From positions 733,001 through 797,000 of the forward strand of contig NZ_SDHX01000002.1 of NCBI RefSeq assembly GCF_004118375.1: 64,000 nucleotides of DNA. The letters are read 5' to 3'. This stretch comes from Oleiharenicola lentus (GTDB lineage Bacteria > Verrucomicrobiota > Verrucomicrobiia > Opitutales > Opitutaceae). The notes under the pieces were generated by a model. It was not told the origin of the DNA, did not search any database, and worked only from the letters and a program-made list of their open reading frames with translations. Positions 61,399 through 64,000 of the stretch are shown here, in pieces (within the stretch, counting starts at the first letter, position 1; each line of letters opens with the position of its first letter). The position numbers were made by a program, and so were the translations under genes.

Positions 61399-61484
61399 CT
61401 CTGGATTCTTCGCCACACTCAGAGTGGCAGATTAGTAAACGTCATCCCAAACGTGTCATGCTGAGCGCAGCGAAGAATCCAGAG
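61399..61484. repeat. Inverted repeat with 15-nt perfect arms
   Basis: CTCTGGATTCTTCGC (61399-61413) and GCGAAGAATCCAGAG (61470-61484), 56 nt apart. The inner side holds CTGAGCGCAGCGAAG, a word I have seen in spacers of many environmental bacteria. It is in the convergent gap between two genes and has no T-run. Confidence 0.85.
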
Positions 61485-61510
61485 AGCGAATCCACGCCCG
61501 CCTCTACCCC

Positions 61511-63778
<2,268 letters not shown>

Positions 63779-63880
63779 GGTGGGGGCAAAGCATACAACG
63801 CGCCCGGCGGGATTTTATCCAGTCAGAAACCAATCCCGGTGTTGACCCTGCTCCGACGGAAGGGCTTAAGTCTGGGCACT

Positions 63881-64000
63881 ATGACGCGCTCCTACGTCCG
63901 CTGTGTCCTGGTCCTGGCGGGGATCCTGTTCAGCCACCTGACGGTCTCGGCCGTCGAATTCTGGGTCCGCAGCACCCCCGACGGCGCCATGGTGACCATC
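63881..64000 (+). CDS. Start of an exported protein, truncated by the window end
   Basis: 40 residues are visible: MTRSYVRCVLVLAGILFSHL, then TVSAVEFWVRSTPDGAMVTI. The N-terminus is a signal peptide with probable cleavage after VSA. Nothing more can be said. It is divergent from the kinase-FGE gene, with 102 nt between. Confidence 0.6.
   Translation, partial: MTRSYVRCVLVLAGILFSHLTVSAVEFWVRSTPDGAMVTI

Overview
The window is high-GC, densely coded bacterial chromosome. I infer a verrucomicrobium, most likely an Opitutaceae-type organism. The grounds are the gene repertoire (two FG-GAP/ASPIC proteins, small TonB receptors beside a YfiR protein and a hybrid kinase, GH9 enzymes, K+-independent membrane pyrophosphatase, kinase fused to an FGE-like domain) and the spacers, which are full of palindromes and short-word arrays. 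This placement is inference. I see no IS element, prophage or CRISPR array.

Layout. 1-3.4 kb: end of a sodium/solute symporter, then convergent clpB. 3.6-7.6 kb (minus): a tight operon panB-panC-coaBC-coaX-panD, making pantothenate and converting it to 4'-phosphopantetheine. 7.9-9.2 kb: hflX. 9.4-20.3 kb (plus): a nearly complete molybdenum-cofactor island with its client enzyme: iorA-iorB, moeA, moaC, mog, a MOT1-type molybdate permease, moaA, moaD, a moaE-moeB-rhodanese fusion, xdhC and mocA. It should import molybdate, build Moco, convert it to the cytosine dinucleotide form and load it into the exported IorAB oxidoreductase. 20.3-27.2 kb (minus): GIY-YIG protein, a DUF255/thioredoxin-like protein, a 1101-residue FG-GAP/ASPIC protein and a vanadium-haloperoxidase-like phosphatase-fold protein. 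27.6-38.5 kb: two envelope-protein genes, a signalling operon (two TonB receptors, YfiR, CHASE8-type hybrid kinase), then a decayed second copy of the two envelope genes. 38.9-43.1 kb: LytS/LytTR two-component pair, second ASPIC protein, YchJ-type SEC-C protein. 43.2-47.6 kb: cellobiose-2-epimerase-like enzyme, an exported glucan-dikinase-like protein, an SMP-30-like propeller. 47.7-49.5 kb: rpoZ, rpmI, a small protein, tRNA-Gln(UUG) and a tRNA-bounded mini-element with a broken GIY-YIG gene. 49.5-53.9 kb: nagB and two GH9 glycosidases. 54-55.4 kb: pyrH-frr. 55.6-64 kb: unknown protein, hppA, two membrane proteins of unknown role, a Ser/Thr kinase-FGE protein and the start of an exported protein.

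The most unusual content is in the spacers. At least twelve contain micro-arrays of 7-, 9- or 10-nt words repeated about two to five times, often as two inverted arms around a spacer. The word differs between loci, but the period is regular within most arrays, and several arrays run into start or stop codons. A second family (two hairpins inside an outer inverted repeat) shows stems that changed together between copies. A third palindrome lies inside two unrelated coding sequences and encodes the same peptide in both. I know of no formal description of the word arrays; this is the best candidate here for an undescribed system.
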